From: Brasenia schreberi | Taxonomy: Eukaryota > Streptophyta > Magnoliopsida > Nymphaeales > Cabombaceae | Direction: 5' to 3' | Assembly (NCBI GenBank): GCA_036023115.1 | Contig: JAYKKT010000041.1 | Location: 3,683,501-3,747,500 of the forward strand | Length of the DNA stretch: 64,000 nucleotides | Shown here: one piece after another, positions 11,583 through 23,765 of the stretch | How the letters are laid out: each line of letters starts with the position of its first letter | Position numbering within the stretch: the stretch's first letter is position 1 | Made by a program: the position numbers and the translations under genes | The notes under the pieces: generated by a model | The model's database searches: none | The model's input: only the letters and a program-made list of their open reading frames with translations | What the model was told of the DNA's origin: nothing

Positions 11583-12366
11583 TCACTTCGTGGGTGGCTC
11601 TTCAACCACTATGTTCAGTGTAGTTTGGTGGGGACAATCATGAGCGCAGTATGATCCACCACACTCAAAGCAATATTGGCCGTGGCCATCGGACTTTTGG
11701 CAACACCATGACCCCGTGTGGCAGTGACGCATGGTGCCAGTTGCTGTGTGGTGGGTGTGGCACGTGCACCTATTGTTGGGTGCCAGTTGCACCCTTGTTC
11801 TTATCCGAACCAGATTGTTGTTTACCACGACCTCCACAGTTGGAGCCTCCTCCCTGCTGCTGCCCTCCACCGCGACCGCCACGTTCGCAAATCCACCAAC
11901 ACTTTTGCAATACTCATAGCCGAATAAACATTTGTTGGTTCATGTCTTTTATCTCAATCTGGTCTCATGACTAAAGCCCATGCATGAACTAAAACAATTG
12001 ATCATTCACACTCATGTCATGGATCTCAAGAAGAGCCATAGATAATTTCAGAACATATTATCTCGTGAAACGGATGTGTTTGAGTTGAAGCAATGACTCT
12101 TGTGCTTGTCAATCCATATAGGATGGCATAAATTGCTTCTGTATCCCTCTTTTCAGTATCTCTATGAAGGGATGGACAAGCCCCCATACTTGCTTGACCC
12201 GTCATCATAATTTGACATCACATTCGAAATACCACATGGGGTCCTCTTTTGGTGTCCTTGTTACCTTGAACTAGGCATCCATATCATACAAGAAATTCCC
12301 CATTTGTTTACTGTCCCAAACCCCTAGAAATTTCTTTGGTTTGGACACCTTAGGACGTCAAGGAGG
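11583..12366 (-). pseudogene. Degenerate Ty3/gypsy-type gag fragment
   Basis: On the minus strand, the right part reads SKPKKFLG..DSKQMGNFLYDMD, typical of the start of the plant retrotransposon Gag domain. The left part (11583-11720) reads CFECGGSYCAHDCPHQ followed by LNIVVEE, like the gag zinc knuckle CFxCxGPHxARDCP but with the metal-binding histidine replaced. Several stops lie between. Its start abuts an LTR-like piece at 12390-12639 in the same orientation, suggesting one element with an internal deletion. Confidence 0.55.
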
Positions 12367-12389
12367 TACAACAAGAGCAGCTGAAGACC

Positions 12390-12639
12390 GGACTCTCACC
12401 TTGCTCATTCCTAACATATCTCACTCCCTCTCCCTCACAAAGAACAATGATCGAACCCCTCCTACATACTACCCAACTCTCTTTTATAATGCAAAGAACC
12501 GGTTACATGAATCCTAGTATGGGGCGAGTACAACTTGGCTCATTATCGGGCACGCTGCACTAAAACCTAAAACACCTAATAGATCCATCATGATACTACC
12601 CAAACTAACACAAACCCAACTCGTGCACAATGGTGAACA
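12390..12639 (-). mobile_element. LTR fragment related to the small LTR element at 5.2-7.0 kb
   Basis: Blocks TTTTATAATGCAA, ACCGGTTACATGA, CTCATTATCGG and AACTCGTGCACAA occur here in the same order and spacing as at 5570-5715. The piece ends near GTGAACA at 12639, consistent with an LTR end beginning TGTT on the minus strand. It precedes the gypsy gag relic in minus orientation. Confidence 0.6.
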
Positions 12640-12645
12640 TTTAAA

Positions 12646-12905
12646 AATTAAACCTTCAAAACAAAGTTTGCAAAATGTGAGAGAGAAATAATAATCACAA
12701 AATAAGTTTTGTTTAATCTCAAACACAGATTTTTCAAGTTGTCTCAAATTGAATTTCAAATAAAACTCAATTCTGAAAGTCTAATTTTTGGGTTTATTTC
12801 TTTGAAGTCAAGCCAAATAAACACCCAAGAATTAGACCTTAAAAACAAAGTTTGCAAAAATGTGAGCGAGAAATAGTAATCACAAAATAAGCTTTGTTTA
12901 ATCTC
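12646..12905 (+). repeat. Direct repeat of about 77 bp, 183 bp apart
   Basis: 12646-12722 and 12829-12905 share ACAAAGTTTGCAAAA, GAGAAATA, AATCACAAAATAAG and TTTGTTTAATCTCAA with a few substitutions. The DNA between them is AT-rich and non-coding. The rest of 12906-13240 shows nothing recognisable. Confidence 0.8.
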
Positions 12906-13242
12906 AACCACATATGAAAAAGAAAGTATTTATTTTCACCAAATAACAAAGACACATCCAGTCACTGAATATTTTCAAACCAATTACAACAAAGTTCAAA
13001 GATCAACCAAACTCCCTTAAAAAGAGGAAGGATCAATACAATACATAACACATTAAAACAACAAAGAGGACCGATATATAACCAGAAGGATCCATGTACA
13101 ATGAGCAAAAGAAGACAATAGCAAATAGCAGCAGAAATCCCTCTACTATAATGCTCATCCTGGGAATATTCACTCCAATCTTCAAGTCATGTTAGCATTG
13201 CATGAGATTTCCTCCTCTGAGAAACTATAAAAAAGGGCTACC

Positions 13243-14200
13243 TTGTTTGAATCCAACCTTAAGAAGGGTGTTTATGATGATTTCATCAAACTCAAGTCTC
13301 CTAAAGATCGACCCAAGATATACATAACTAATCAAGACAAAGCTAGAGACCAAGTTCCTATATTCTATAAAAAACCAAAGAACCCATCCACTTCAACCTT
13401 TCAGTCTCCAAGGCTTAAACCTAGAGTTCCCTATATGTTTGAACTCAAGACTCGGGACAAAAAAGAACTATAAACAAGGATGTCCCAGAACCCCACTTTG
13501 ACCTAAATGAAAATTTATTCCTCTAAGATAATATCTTATGGAAGTCCTAAACAATATATTAGAATAGGAACTACTTGCACTTCTGATTATTGCTCTCAAC
13601 CTCGTTAAAAAGCGACGATACCCTTATCGTATTACCAATTTTATAAGCTCTCCAAACAAGACACCAATGAATGTATATTCCTTAAACATCGGATTCAAGA
13701 TATGATTGACCAAGAAAAACTTGAAGTGTCAAAAGAGCTTAAACTTATCGAGGGAAACAAAGACCAAGGCATAGTAAAAAATCCTTTCTCTCAGCATCAT
13801 AAGGCCTAAGTAATAATGTGTCAAACCAAAGGCGTTACTCTAAAGAAGCCTCAGTCACTTGAGCGAGGATCTTCCACTTCACCCTCATCCTCATCATCTT
13901 CTCTACAACCATTAGAACCAGCTCCTTTAAGTTCGTCGGAATACACAACTCTCCCTTGATCATTAGAATATACTCGAAAGACTCCTATTTCTCTAGAGTA
14001 TACTCTGGCTACACCTCCTAAATCTCCAGAGTATACTTTGGAATCTCCTTTAGTCTTTCCATACCGTGTCCTAGAAACTTCGTCATACTTGGGCTACTCT
14101 TCTTTAGAGTATCACCCAACCACTTCTCTTAGTTCACCTTACCAATCTTCCACTTCCTACCACGGTTCTTGCTTAAGCTCGTTTGGGTCAAACTCAAGGT
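13243..14200 (+). pseudogene. Probable retroelement gag-region fragment (Ty3/gypsy-like), broken
   Basis: Two readable pieces exist. 13243-13473 is a lysine/proline-rich frame I do not recognise. Around 13660-13800, NECIFLKHRIQDMIDQ followed by IVKNPFSQHH resembles the conserved stretch after the gag zinc finger of Tat-type plant gypsy elements. Then follows a serine-rich stretch and four tandem E-Y-T units of 9-11 residues at about 13938-14045 (for example LEYTLATPPKS). Stops and frame changes interrupt it. The family call is weak; no RT or protease is attached. Confidence 0.35.
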
Positions 14201-14208
14201 CCTCACTC

Positions 14209-14594
14209 CAACATGGGATATTCACCTTTAGATCACACGAGTTTGGAGCATTTCTTCCCCATGAACTCATTAAGAGGCAAACTCTGATAGTCATCTAAGG
14301 CCCTAGGGGTTCTCCACTGCTGCAACTCAACTTCAAAGTCTTGCAACATGGGATATTCACCTTTAGATCACACGAGTTTGGAGTATTTCTTCTCCAAACT
14401 CTGATCATCTAAGGCCCTAGAAGTTCTCCACTGCTGTAACTCAGACTTCAAAGTCTTGCAACATGGGATATTCACATTTAGATCACACGAGTTTGGAGTA
14501 TTTCTTCTCCATGAACTCGTTAAGAGGCAAACTCTAATAGTCATCTAAGGCCCTAGGAGTTCCCCACTGATGCAACTTAGATTTCAAAGTCTTG
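14209..14594 (+). repeat. Three tandem copies of a 135-bp unit
   Basis: Units at 14209-14343 (135 bp), 14344-14458 (115 bp, an internal deletion removing the ATGAACTCATTAAGAGG part) and 14459-14594 (136 bp). Each begins CAACATGGGATATTCAC and ends CAAAGTCTTG. The copies differ by only a few substitutions. Confidence 0.95.
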
Positions 14595-14999
14595 TTATTA
14601 TCCTATGAGAACCAACTCCCCGAAGCCAGGGTCCTTCATCCTCCTCTTGTCCGCACATGGATGAAATCATGAGATCTAGTAGGATCTCCCAATCCGAACA
14701 TCTCAAGAACCTTGAGGGACCTACCAGACAAGAGCCTATTAGGATTCAAGCTCCAAGAGTTCTAACACCGATATAGGATAAGGAAAAAGAGCAATTACAC
14801 CTTCAGGTATTTCGTGTGGCTATTAAGATTGGGTGAAGCCAATCTTCATTCCATAGTATTAGAGCTTCGTCAATGATGATTGATCGAGAAAAGGTAATCT
14901 CAGGAAGCATGCTAAGAAGGCTTTAATCTAGTGGATTGCTCATCTCTTCAAATAAAATGTTTGTTGATTATTATTTTTGATAATAGAAGATAAATAGTT

Positions 15000-15792
15000 T
15001 TGTTTCCGCCTAACAAACACTAACTATAAGACATGGGTACAAGCCATAGAAAATTATCTTTATTTCAAGAAACCACGGGTTATGTTAGTAGAACAAAAAC
15101 AGAACCTTCCATTGATTTAAGCATAGAACAAATGGAAGAATATGAGAGAAGTTCTATAGATCCTCATGAACAATGTTAATGAGCATGTAAAAGACACTTT
15201 AGCAGTTTTTACAAATGCTAGAGAAGCATATGAATATCTAAAAAGAAGCCATATACAAAGTAATATAACTGACAAAATGTCTCTAGTAGATAAACTTATG
15301 ACCTTAAGATAAGGAGATAAAAATATTAGTGAATTTTACATGAAGTTTTCTAACATTTGGAATCAATTTTGTGGATATGAAAAAAAGTGCACACATTGTC
15401 TTGAAAGAAGGCAATGTGAACAAGATGACGACTTTGATAATCAATTTATTAGAAGTTTGAGAGAAGAATTTAAAGGAGTAAGAGTCAGTCTCATTCATAG
15501 GAAACCATTTTCATCAAAAGAAGAAGTTATGACCGATTTACAAATGAAAGAAACTAGGCTAAGAGAAGTAAAAACTAAAAGAGACTCTGTACTAGCTACA
15601 TCCAGACCAAGAGCAAACGTTAGGCCCTATTGACCTACATATTTTAAGATGGATGGACAACCTACTACAACGAAGGAGGCAATTTACTTTTATTGTAAGG
15701 AACAAGGACACATGTTTAAATATTGTCCAAAATTGAAAAACAAAGTTGTTGCAGTTGAGGAAAAAAAACTCTTGCTCTCTAAAATAAAATAA
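15000..15792 (+). pseudogene. Copia gag relic
   Basis: It reads TNYKTWVQAIENYL near 15015, typical of the copia gag N-terminus (DUF4219/UBN2 type), then IWNQFCGYEKKC..., and a zinc knuckle near 15690-15730 reading YFYCKEQGHMFKYC. The family pattern CX2CX4HX4C has lost its first cysteine (here Tyr). Stops occur near 15119, 15310, 15632 and 15790. The longest open piece is 15340-15633. Confidence 0.8.
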
Positions 15793-15872
15793 AACAACTT
15801 TAAGAACAGATGAAAGGAAGCACATTGATTGAAACATTTTTTTCTACCAACTTTAATGGAACCACAGGTACG

Positions 15873-17080
15873 AAATCTTGGTTACTCGATTCTGGAGCTT
15901 CTTTTCATATGACATATGAAGAAAACCTTTTAAAAAATTTCACTCAAAAGAAATATGGTTCATATGTGCTTACAGCCAATGGAACAAAATTGAGCGTTGA
16001 CAAAATCAAAGATCTTCAAAATAAAAAAATTTAGTTTCAAAAATAATTTTGGTTCCAAAGTTAAATTTAAACCTTTTTTCAGTTTCACAAATATCTGACA
16101 ATGGTTGTATAGTGAGCTTCTCATCAAACGGTTGCATTATACATAATCGCCTAACGAAAAAGGTGATTCGATATGATCATAGAGAAGGAGGACTATATGT
16201 AATAGACTATTTGCATGATCAAAATCTTGGACAATGTAATGTTTTATCTAAAGATGTTCTTCTATAGCATAAAAAACCTGGTCATTTGAATGTTCAAAAA
16301 TTATATGAATGTTATTCTATTGGAACTAAAAATGACAAAGACTTTTTTGCAAGGATTGTGCTTTTGAAAAAATAAAATGTCTTTCGTTCTTTGAAAGAAT
16401 GTCTACTTCAAACAAACCTTTTGAAATAATTCATTTTGATGTTTGAGGACTTGCCCAATCTTGTCAAAAGGCAGGGTATCCTATTATGTTATTTTCATTC
16501 ATGACTTTACCATATACACATTGGTGTATCTTTTAAAAGCTAAGTCTGAAGTATTTAAAAATTTTGTGATTTTTCATAATTTGATTAAAAATCAATTTGA
16601 TGTGAACATTAAAGTATTTAGATCTTATTCTGGTGGTGAGTTTATTTGAAGTGATTTTGCAAACTATCTTAAAGAAAATGAGATAATTTATGAGACATCC
16701 TATGCTAGGACTCCTTAGCAAAATGGTATTATTGAACGCAAGCATAAACACATAGTTGAAATTGCTCGAACCTTATTATTATCTAGTAATGTTTCAAAGA
16801 ATCTTTGGGTTGAAGCCATTATGACATCAGTTTTTCTTATAAACAGAATGCCTTCATCAATTTTACAAAATATCTCACTCGTAGAGAAATTGTTAAAAGT
16901 TACTCCTAATTACTCTTATCATAGAATTTTTGGATGTAAATATTTTATACTAATTGATAAGAATGATAAACTTTCTTCACGTGTCATTGAGTGTGTGTTC
17001 TTAGGGTATGTATAACAAATCAAGGGTACAAATGTTATGATCCTAAGAATCATAATCTTTATGTGTCTCGAAATGTTCAG
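15873..17080 (+). pseudogene. Copia protease and integrase relic
   Basis: Protease active-site motif SWLLDSGASFHMT lies near 15877-15915. The GAG-pre-integrase signature LNLNLFSVSQISD (16055-16095) and KPGHLNVQKLYE (about 16275) follow. Integrase core pieces are YYVIFIHDFTIYTLVYLLK (16470-16540), FRSYSGGEFI near 16620 (the family has RSDxGGEF, so the aspartate is lost), and GIIERKHKHI near 16730. Stops and frame changes separate them. Confidence 0.8.
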
Positions 17081-17391
17081 TTTCATAAAAATGAATTTTA
17101 CTATGGCAATGAAAATGATGACTCTAGTAATGATACAAGATATTCCTTCATAATTGATATTCTAGAATATGAAGAACAAGAACCAAATAGGTTAACACCT
17201 GAAGAGGATGTTCAAGAATCTAGACATATTATTTTTCCTTTTGAACAATATTATACTTGTAGATCGACTGCCACTACTATCCTAGGAGATCTACTAGAGA
17301 ACCAAGACCCTCATGGAGATTCGTTTCTTATGACACATTTTCTCCTTATTCATAGAGCATTGCTTACTACTTTGTCTACCTTTAAGGAACC

Positions 17392-18925
17392 TAAAAACTT
17401 CAGCGAAGCCCAATCTTTTTCTCATTGGATAAATGATATGAATGAGGAGTTAAAAGCATTAAACAAAGCTCCAACCTGGGAATTAATAGATAGACCTAAG
17501 TCTAAGAAGCCAATAGGTTGTAGATGAGTGTGTAAAATAAAAACGAGTGATGGAATACTATAACAATATAAAACATGCTTAGTTGCCAAAGTATATACTC
17601 AGGAATACGGTATCAACTATGATGAGATCTCTGCTCCTGTAGCCAGAATCACAATAGTAAAAACTCTTATTGCTATTAGCACTGTAAAGAATTGGATAAA
17701 AACTCTTATTGCTATTAGCACTGTAAAGAATTGGAATATTTTTTAAATGGATGTAAAATGCTTTGTTAAAAGAAAAAGTATATATGGAACCTCCATCGGG
17801 TCTAGTTATTCCAAATAATCAATTTTTTTGCTTAAAAAAGCTTTATATGGTTTGAAATAGACTCTTTAAGCATGATTTGATAAGTTTAGTGAGTTTATGA
17901 TTAACCATGGTTTTCTTACATGTTATATTAATATTGCTCTATTTGTGAGAAGAAACATAGAAGGTATTGTAATTCTTTTGTTATATGTGGCTGATATAAT
18001 TATCACTAGCAGTGATAATATTGGTATTCAGAATACTAAATATGAGCTTTATAAAGAATTTGATATGAAATATCTTGGCTTTCTGTATTATTTTCTTGGT
18101 ATTGAAGTAACCCGTAATAATAAAGGTGTTTTTTTGTCACAAACAAAGTTTGCTCATAATATTGTTAACAGATAATGATTATCTGATGACAATTTTGTAG
18201 AAACTCCTGAAGTACTTGGACAAAAAAAGGCTTGGAGATGGGGAACCACTTCATGATCCCACTCCATATCGGCAAATGGTTGTGCTTTAACCTATCTGAC
18301 TATTATTCGACCTGATATTATGCATGATGTACACACAATAAGTCAATTTAAATATGCACCCACTATTGTCCACATGAGTGCAATCATAAGAATAGTCACA
18401 TACACTAAACACACCATAGAGAAGGGAGCTTTTCTACTTTCCTCATCTTTAAAATTAATTGCATGTACTGATGCTGATTAGGGGAGTAATATAAATGATT
18501 GAAACTCCACCACAATTTTTTGTGTATTTTTAGGTGACTCTTATCTTATAGAAGTGTAAAAAATAACAGAAAGTCTCACTCTCCTCCACAGAGGCCGAAT
18601 ATGGAGCAATGACAATAACTGCAACAAAACTAATGTGGCTTGGACAAATCCTTGAAGACCTATACATACATTTGGAGTATCTGCTTCAAATGTACTATGA
18701 CAATAAGAGTGTCATGTAAAATGTACACAACAATACCTTCTATGAGCGAACAAAGCACATTGAAATAGATTGCCACTATGTTTGAGAAGAATATCTATAA
18801 GGAAATCTTGAACTTAAGTATGTTGAGATTGAGTATCAACTTGCAGATATATTCACTAAAGCTCTTTCAACACCTCGGTTTGAAGAACTTATAACCAAAC
18901 TGTCAGTTGTTCCTCTATCAGTTTG
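17392..18925 (+). pseudogene. Copia reverse transcriptase/RNase H relic
   Basis: The RT start EPKNFSEAQSFSHWINDM...ELKALNKAPTWEL is followed by CLVAKVYTQEYGINYDE and LLYVADIIITSSD at about 17980-18010. The catalytic YVDD box has become YVAD. RNase H C-terminal text ADIFTKALSTPRFEELITKL ends at about 18905, just before the polypurine tract. A 39-bp duplication at 17655-17735 adds a repeat inside RT. Confidence 0.85.
17655..17735 (+). repeat. 39-bp tandem duplication inside the copia RT
   Basis: AAAACTCTTATTGC through AAGAATTGGA occurs twice back to back with no differences seen, so it arose long after the element decayed. Confidence 0.9.
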
Positions 18926-18933
18926 AGGGAGGG
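18925..18933 (+). other. Copia polypurine tract
   Basis: GAGGGAGGG lies directly between the RNase H C-terminus and an LTR-like TGTTAG start at 18934. Confidence 0.65.
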
Positions 18934-19454
18934 TGTTAGAAGAAGGACCACCTACCACCACCTCCCTTGGCCTCTACTCCCTAGACCTTAATAAGGTGCA
19001 TACCCCATCTTTAACATCATGTTCCAAGGTTTTTTAAGTTTTACAAATTTTGTATAGAGAAGATGGTCTTAGAACAAGGTATCATCCATGGTGTGAGTGA
19101 AATTATGCACCTTAGCTTGTTTGGCACAACCTAGGATTTGGACGATTTTGATAGAGAGTGGTTCACGTGGACTTGTCTTTATGATAACACTTTATTTATC
19201 ACATGTTTTGTCACTTGAAATACAAGAAAATGTTTGGACTCCATTGAGAATCGAGTTGTCTTCTCCGGACACCACTATGACTTGATTTTCTCATGAGATT
19301 TTTATGCACCTATGAAAGGTTAAGAGGACGGCCCAAAGTTAGTGTATCCAAAAACTCTCCAACAACTTGTAGTGAGGGTTGATATCTAGGACATGAAATA
19401 ACCCTATATGAGCAATTAAGTCCAATTTTCATGGGAAGCATAGTGGCCCTTAAA

Positions 19455-22430
19455 GGTGCCCCCCTCACAAGAGAGGGTTCTCACATCATAGATGAGTGTG
19501 AGTAAAGAAGTTAGTCCTACTACATTGTCACCCGAATGTAGTGAACAATTTATAGAGAGGGTCTTCGCATTTTCAGCATGGACAGATACGGTGGTTAAGA
19601 AAGTTAGTCTATATATTAAGATTCATATTGGTACTTACAATATCATAACATTGATCCACAAGCAGGAGAAAGATTCACATTCTATGTTTAGAAGACATAA
19701 AGACAATTAGAGAAAAAGTAAAGGAGATTAAGAATATAGGTATTAAATTATGATACTGAGGAAAGGAAAAGACTTGAAACTGAGTTGGTATTATTATAAA
19801 TAAAGATTTAAAGGATAGTAGATATACAATGATATGAAACCGAATTATGATGGTAAAATTAATGTTGGGAGTAGAGGCTTTCAATATAGTTTGTGCATAT
19901 GCATCAAAAGTAAGACTAAAAGATAGTATAAAGAATGCATTTTTGGAGGAGTTAGATAAGGTAATTCATCAAATTTCACAAAGAGAGATGATTTATTTAG
20001 GAAGAGACTTAAATGAATATGTCGGTAAAGAGACATTAAGATATAGAGGTATTTTTATAAAGTATGGTTTTGAGATTTAAACAAGGAAGGTAGGGAGATT
20101 TTAAATTTTGCTATGACATATGATCTCTTTATAGCCAACACAATCTTCAAAAAATGATATGAACTTTTAATTACTTATAAGAGTGACTTATCATAACACA
20201 AATTAATTATTTTGTTTGTAGGAAAAAAGATAGATCGTGTTGTAAATATTATATGGTAATTTCAAGAAAAAACTTAACTACCTAACGTCGACTTTTAGTT
20301 ATAGATTTTGTGGTAAAAAAGTGGACACATAAGAAAAAGGTGCATGGAGTTATTCAGACTAATTGTGGCACCTCAAAAGTGAGAAAGAGGTGATGTATGA
20401 AATTGTGTAGGTAAACCTTCTTATATGTGGAACAATATGATCATGCATATTAGAAAAGTAACAAAAGATGTATTAGGTGAATTTAAGAGAAGTGTACCAG
20501 CACAAAAAGAAGATTGGTGGTAGAGTGAAGTGGTGCGAGATAAAATTAAAGGTAAAGAAGGTATATTACAAATTACATTATGTCAAGAAGACTAGTGAAA
20601 CTTGGGGGCTTATAAGAAAACAAAAAAGAAACGAAAAAGACTGTTCATGAAGCAAAAACCAAAATTTGAGAGGATTTATATAAAAAGGTTCACTGAAAAG
20701 AACATGAAAGAGATACTTTTATGATAACTAAGGCTAAAGATAAGAAAACTAAGGACCTTAATTTTGTTAGATGCATCAAAAATAAGAATGAGAAGATTCT
20801 ATTGGCAAATAATGATATAAAAAATAGATGGAAAAATTACTTATATGAGCTTTTTAATGAAAATAATGATATTAGTATTGGTTTAGGAGAGTTAACCAAA
20901 TCAGAAAAGTATAAACTGTAATTTCTACTGACACATTATAAAGAATGAAGTCAAAGAGGCTCTTAACATATGAAGGTTGATAAATTTGTTGGACCGGACA
21001 ATATTCCTATAGAAGTATGAAAAATCATAAGAGAGGCGAGGATCACTTGGCCCACAAGACTATTTAACATAATATGAGAAACCGAAAGATGCCTGAGGAA
21101 TGAGAGTGAGTACACTTATACCTGTATATAAGAATAAGAGAGACATCTAGAATTGTGTGAATTATTAGGGTATTAAGTTAATGAGTCTATGAAATTATGG
21201 GAAAGAATTATTGAATGTAGGATAAGACAAATATTGAATACAATAAAGAACCAATTTGTATTCATGCATGACAAATCTACTTTTGAAGTAATTTACCCAT
21301 TGAGACATCTTATGAAATATTTTAGAGCAAAAAAGAAGAACCTTTATATGATATTTATTGATCTAGAAAAACTTATGATAGAGCATCAAGAGATGTTCTT
21401 TGGAGAACCTTGAAAAATGGAGATATTTTATTGACATAATAAATCTTATCAAAGATATGTATGAGGGTGAAAAAACATGTGGTGAGAACTTAAGAAGGAG
21501 CGACCAATTTCTTTGAAGTTAATATTAGGTTAAATAAGGGATCCACTTTAAGTTAATATTTATTTATTTTAGTTCTTGATGAGTTAATAAAACATATTCA
21601 ACATGAAGTACCTTGGTGTATATTATTTGCAGATGACACCGTATTAGTAAATGAGTCTAAGGAAAAAACAAATATGAAATTGGAATTATCGAGAGAAATA
21701 CTCGGAGTAAAGGCTTCTGACTTAGTAGAACAAAGACAAAATATATGGAATGTAAGTTTGATCATTTGGGTACTTTAGAATACATAGAAATTAAGATTGA
21801 CATATTTCATCCCTCACAAGGAAGTTTAAAATATCTAGGATCAGTTTTTCAAAGTGATGAAAAAATTGATGGAGATGTTACGTATAGAATTAATGTTGAT
21901 TGGTTAAAATAGAGAGGGGCATCAGGTATTCTATGTGATAAGAAGATACCATTAAAGTTAAAATAAAAATATTATAAAACAACAATTAGACCTACTAGAT
22001 TTTATGGTTATGAGTGTTGACCAGTTAATCATCAACACGTATAAAAGATGTCCATGGTAGAAATGAAGATGTTGAGATAGATGAATGGTCACACAAGGAA
22101 AGTTCGTATATATAATGAGGTTATTATAAACAAATTGGGAGTGAAACCAATAGAAGATAAAATGAGAGAAAATTATTTAAGATGGTTTGGACATATATAG
22201 GAAGACGACCAACGGAAGCTTCAATAAAATGGTATTATGAAAAACTAGATTGCGAAAATGTTAAAAGAAGAAGACCACAAAAGTGTTGGAAAGAAATAAT
22301 AAAGAATTATCTAGCTTATGTTGAGTTACTTGCCAACATAGCACATGATAGAGCTTGGTGAAAACAAAGAATTCATGTAGTCGACCCCATTTAGTATGGG
22401 AAAAGATTTAGTTCTTATTGTTGTTGTTTG
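19455..22430 (+). mobile_element. RTE-clade LINE, highly decayed (copy 2), with longer 5' end
   Basis: Collinear with copy 1 but extending further 5'. 19490-19710 includes IHIGTYNIITLIHK, matching the IGTWNVGTLTGK-type start of RTE endonucleases. After that come AFNIVCAYASKVRLKDS, the RT linker at 20721-20921, FIDLEK near 21360, an intact FADD box at about 21627-21640, and an FKHP-less C-terminal part ending with the shared CCATTTAGTATGGGAAAAG tail and TTG repeats near 22430. Dozens of stops and indels make it clearly older than copy 1. The 5' boundary is approximate because it runs into copia LTR-like sequence. Confidence 0.85.
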
Positions 22431-23571
22431 TCTCAAAAGGAACTTAGATTGGGTTTGAGACGATGGAAATGGGTTCCTGGAAATTTGATTGATCGTATTC
22501 TGATTGCCGTATGAATTATACGTAAGTTACGAGCAAGGAGATGATAGGCAAACCATAGCACTATTGTGTTTAGATGAACGTTGGAAAGCTGACTTAAACC
22601 CACTCCTAGAAAAAATAAGAGATACACTACGAGCAAGAAAGGATTGTAATGTGATTGATTCGATGTCTTACTTGAACATTATAGTTGCTATTTATAGACT
22701 TTCTTCGAGGTGATAACATGCCTTCGTGTGCACAATTTCCTATAACTTCCAACTCTCCTTATGATTGCCTTTACACAACATTGTTAGGTATGACATGACA
22801 GTTTTCACCATCGTTACGTCATGCCTTGTGACTCTTACATCATGGGCCTAAACTGACGTTCCTTCTTTAGGCTCTCGAGAGCTTGCTACGTACCCTTTTC
22901 AATTTTTCGGTGTCAAACAAATATAAATACATATAATACTTAGTTAACCAAGCTTCTACAAGACAAGCAGTACACAATTAGTGTTAATTGTTGAGCTGAT
23001 GTAGGAGGCAGCCTGCTTTGTGAATTGAGCTCTACTTTGTTGTCGAGCAATATAGTGACCTCTCTCTCTCTCTTCTCCCCCTCTCCGACCCCCCCAAAAT
23101 TCGACCAGCAGTTATCTTTGAATAAAGGTTTTAAAAGGCCACCAATGTGAAATAATTTATGGAAAAAGGCACAAGTTTCATGCCCGGTTCACGCCCCACA
23201 AATAATCTACCTTTATGGTTCAACTGTTCAACTGGGTAAGTTGAGAACAGCATCCAAGTCCATATACAGCTAACCTTCAATTATGGTCTGAGTGTATTCA
23301 TTTTGGATTTGAAAACCTCATCCAAATCCAGAGAAATGAAACTCTCATGGTTCAGTATTATGCAAAAAATGTCGAAGAATAAAACAGAAAAGGATGAGCA
23401 TAAAGTTGTTGGCTAAGCCATGTAAGCTCTTGAACTAGTAAAAGTAATATACATTTTAGGATGTTAAGATAGTTTATAATAATAATATGAACTCAAATTA
23501 GAAATTGTATTTCTTGGTGACGGATCTCCATACCAAATTCATTAACATCTAGGTGTGAACTTTAGTGCTTA
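22431..23571. other. Intergenic spacer, no gene recognised
   Basis: AT-rich DNA with a short CT-rich tract near 23060-23100. The open frame 22504-22713 has no family resemblance. Nothing else recognisable. Confidence 0.5.
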
Positions 23572-23579
23572 GTCTCGGT

Positions 23580-23757
23580 CAGTGGCGGATCTAGAATTTT
23601 TTGTGGGGTGGGGCGAACAGCCTATTCAACCATTTAAGGTGGGGAGAAGTATGTACCATAACCAGGAATCCAATCACGCCTTGTAAATTTTCCATTTGTT
23701 TTTGAAATTTCACGTGAGGTGGCCGCCTCACCTCACCTCAACATAGATCCGTCACTG
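23580..23757. mobile_element. hAT-type MITE with 8-bp target-site duplication
   Basis: 178-bp element. Its ends CAGTGGCGGATCTA and (complement) CAGTGACGGATCTA are terminal inverted repeats with one difference. The flanks are GTCTCGGT (23572-23579) and GTCTCAGT (23758-23765), an 8-bp duplication with one change, as expected for hAT-family transposition. No coding capacity. Confidence 0.85.
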
Positions 23758-23765
23758 GTCTCAGT

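Larger units (their letters stand above)
14854..19050 (+). mobile_element. Ty1/copia LTR retrotransposon, plus strand, dead
   Basis: Order gag, protease, integrase, reverse transcriptase, RNase H defines Ty1/copia. A decayed primer-binding site at 14854-14865 matches TGGTATCAGAGC at 10 of 12 positions and is preceded by CA. A polypurine tract GAGGGAGGG at 18925-18933 is followed by TGTTAGAAG, the start of a 3' LTR. No matching 5' LTR was found upstream, and the 3' LTR runs without a clear end into RTE copy 2. Many stops and frameshifts make it inactive. Confidence 0.85.

Noticed and set aside
11651..11974. Plus-strand ORFs rich in Cys/Pro/His opposite the gag relic
   Set aside because: They are shadows of the minus-strand zinc-knuckle region.
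13243..14200. An endogenous pararetrovirus (caulimovirid) fragment
   Set aside because: No movement protein, coat-protein zinc finger or RT is attached. The LKHRIQDMIDQ-type text fits a gypsy gag region at least as well.
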